Of a DNA stretch of 64,000 nt, positions 62,072-64,000 are shown piece by piece. The notes under the pieces are model-generated. The model saw only the letters and a list, made by a program, of their open reading frames with translations. It did not search any database and was not told the DNA's origin. The stretch is from Allium sativum (Eukaryota; Streptophyta; Magnoliopsida; Asparagales; Amaryllidaceae): positions 95,128,599-95,192,598 of the forward strand of contig CM060911.1 of assembly GCA_030737875.1 (NCBI GenBank). The letters run 5' to 3'. Position 1 is the first letter of the stretch; every line of letters begins with the position of its first letter. The position numbers were made by a program, and so were the translations under genes.

Positions 62072-64000
62072 TGTAACAACCCGTATTTTGAATAACATGT
62101 TATAATGTAAATCAAGGCAGAATTAAATGTTATAATCTGAATCAAGGCGAACGGGCTGTGCCATTGCGTTCGTCTCGGAAAAATACGCGAAATAGAGTCC
62201 GAGTTTTCGAAAATCGGAGTCCGTATGACCCAGTTATGGCCCGTCGAAGTTTTCAGAAAATCCAGAGTTCAAAAACAGTTCGAAATTCAAATCTGGAGCA
62301 AAACAGAATGGGCGGGAAAAATTCCTGCCCAAGCCCCAGGTCGACTAGAGTGTTGATTGGGGAGTCGACACGCCCAAGGGCAGGTCGATTGCCTAGTCGA
62401 CACGGGTGTCGACCTGGGTGGTCCGACCACTTTGGCCTGGGGCACCTGGTTGCTCAATTGGGTCTGGTCTATTGGCCTGTGACGGATTTTGAGGGTTCAG
62501 ATCTATCCTAGGGTTAATCTAAGTGCCTAAACTACTCCTAATCTCTATAAAAACACCCTAGGACCTAACCTAAATCACTCAAAATCAATCTAACAACGAA
62601 GTTTTGCCCAAATCCATCTTGATCATGGCCTCCATCTCCAACTCCAAGAGCTTATGCATTCAAATCGGATTCAAATCAAAAGGTGCAAGCTTTCTACATC
62701 AAATCGTGGAAGTAGATCAACATTGCTACGCAAATCCTATGACGATTCATGCTCCTAATTCTCTAGCCTCGATTTGTAAGTTCTAGCTACTTCTAGATCT
62801 AAACAGTAGATTTAGTGTTGACATGGAATAAAATGAAAAGAAACAAAAGTATGTTAGCCTATGTGAACCTAGTTTTGCCCCTTTCTTGAACCCATGACTT
62901 TGGGCTATGTTTTAGTGACTAGATCATGCTACTTATGTTGTGTTGGACTTAATTTATCATGCAAGTTTGGGTCTTTACTTGTGGAATGATGGCATGAACC
63001 ACTTAATTTATCATGCAAGTTTGGATCTTTACTTGTGGAATAATGGCATGAACCCTTAGAACCATTTTGACTTATGAAACATTTTGGGTTTATGCATGTA
63101 AAAGAACCTAAAACCCCTCATGACACTCACATGCATAAGATGATGGACCTAGGATATGATATCATGCATGCTTGATACCAATCCTCTTATGATATCATGC
63201 ATGTTAGAGGTCAATCCCTTTATGCTATCATACATGTTTTGAGGCCGATATGCAATATGCTAGTTATGTGAACACCTTTTACCTCAAACGTCACCATGCT
63301 TAACTTGTGATTCACCTTTGCCATCTTATACCCTCTTTTGTCATATTTTTCCTACTATGTTGATTCGCTTTCATGAGCGTTGAGAATACGTTTTGGGTAG
63401 TCTAGGCAAAGCTTAAAATTTGCTATGAACTTGACATGAGATTACAAGTAACATGTAATGGTAATAAACGTGGGGATGACACTTAGAAAAATATGGAACA
63501 TGTGAACTTGACATGAATTATACCAAGAAATGGGACAATGGGAATAAGTGAAAATCATGGACTTAATCAAGGCCTAAATTTGGCAAGAACATGATATGTA
63601 GTAAAACATGAAAGTGGCCAACTCGAGGTTGGGTTGAGTTTGTAGCATAAATTTGCCCGGAACCGCCCGGCAAATCCAGTAGCTACAAACAATAGGACCT
63701 AATGTGAGTAGTTGGTCATATCGCGCTTGAAACCCGAGGTTAGACTAGGTTATGGTGTAAAACTTCCCGGACCCGCCCGGCTTAACCAGTAACCACAACA
63801 AGGTCTAATGTGAGAGGTTGGGGTGCATTAAACTAATTAATGCCACATGATATGGTTAAGTAACTTGATTAGACTAATGACACTTAACTGATATGACATG
63901 GACGGGTGGGTTAAGTAACTTAGCTAGACTAATGACACTTAACCATACAAAACGATTAGTGGAGGGGGTTAAGTTAACCAACACATAACCAATCCAACCC
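62072..64000 (+). repeat. 3' LTR, truncated by window end
   Basis: Begins TGTAACAACCCGTATTTTG and follows 55910-57840 closely to the window end. In the first ~105 bp I count eight differences from the 5' LTR, so the insertion is not very recent. The polypurine tract is immediately upstream. Confidence 0.82.

Larger units (their letters stand above)
55910..64000 (+). mobile_element. Gypsy (chromovirus-like) element with giant LTRs, internally deleted, runs off window
   Basis: The 5' LTR is 55910-60095 and the internal region 60096-62071. The 3' LTR starts at 62072 and is cut by the window end, so its TSD cannot be checked. A tRNA-iMet-type primer-binding site and a polypurine tract are in place. 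The internal region is only 1,976 bp and keeps shards of gag zinc knuckle, protease and integrase but no RT. It is therefore a deletion derivative rather than a fully non-coding element. It landed exactly at the end of the Tat-like integrase. Confidence 0.8.

Overview
This window looks like a gene-poor, repeat-rich stretch of a flowering-plant nuclear genome, probably a dicot. It is AT-rich, has one intron-split protein gene, and is otherwise built almost entirely of nested transposable elements. There is no bacterial, phage or organellar layout. I could run no searches, so family names rest on motifs, terminal repeats, primer-binding sites and target-site duplications (TSDs) read by eye.

Layout. 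1-2640: decayed Ty3/gypsy (Tat-like) gag, LTR and gag start. 2641-3901: a CACTA-type remnant set into a Mutator-like MITE. 3902-7335: a broken Ty1/copia element on the minus strand, split by a hAT-like element whose body is rich in GGGTC/GACCC. 8160-8790: a possible LINE tail. 9009-11125: an LTR fragment holding a complete Mutator-like MITE with a perfect 9-bp TSD. 11126-22269: a PIF/Harbinger transposon with a decayed transposase. It was split by a 9.4-kb LTR retrotransposon without a recognisable polyprotein (11271-20692, minus strand, TSD TTGAG). 22365-23808: a LINE ORF1 pseudogene.

25848-28169 holds the one credible host gene. It is a five-exon NADPH-dependent alkenal/enone double-bond reductase of 346 residues, with a TATA box, a (C)26 run in intron 1 and a GC-AG intron 4. 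A hAT-type element with an exact 8-bp TSD follows at 28488-29540.

29549-64000 is a deep nest of Ty3/gypsy elements. A Tat-like element (LTR 30449-31222, protease/RT 48113-49331, RNase H/integrase 53484-55909) acted as the platform. Into it went a giant-LTR element on the plus strand (LTR 31464-37003), which in turn took a second large element on the minus strand (37099-47961). A 4.15-kb solo LTR sits in the RT gene (49332-53483), and an internally deleted element with 4.2-kb LTRs starts at 55910 and runs off the window end.

The most interesting theme is the pair of non-coding giant-LTR elements at 11271-20692 and 37099-47961. Their LTRs are widely diverged, yet they share a leader next to the tRNA-iMet primer-binding site, a short motif in the internal region, and an LTR module. 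These are candidate cis-acting signals for mobilisation by partner elements. Several LTRs also carry unusual tandem arrays: TTCGAA-centred units, and GGTTAAGT/ACTTAACC hairpin units.
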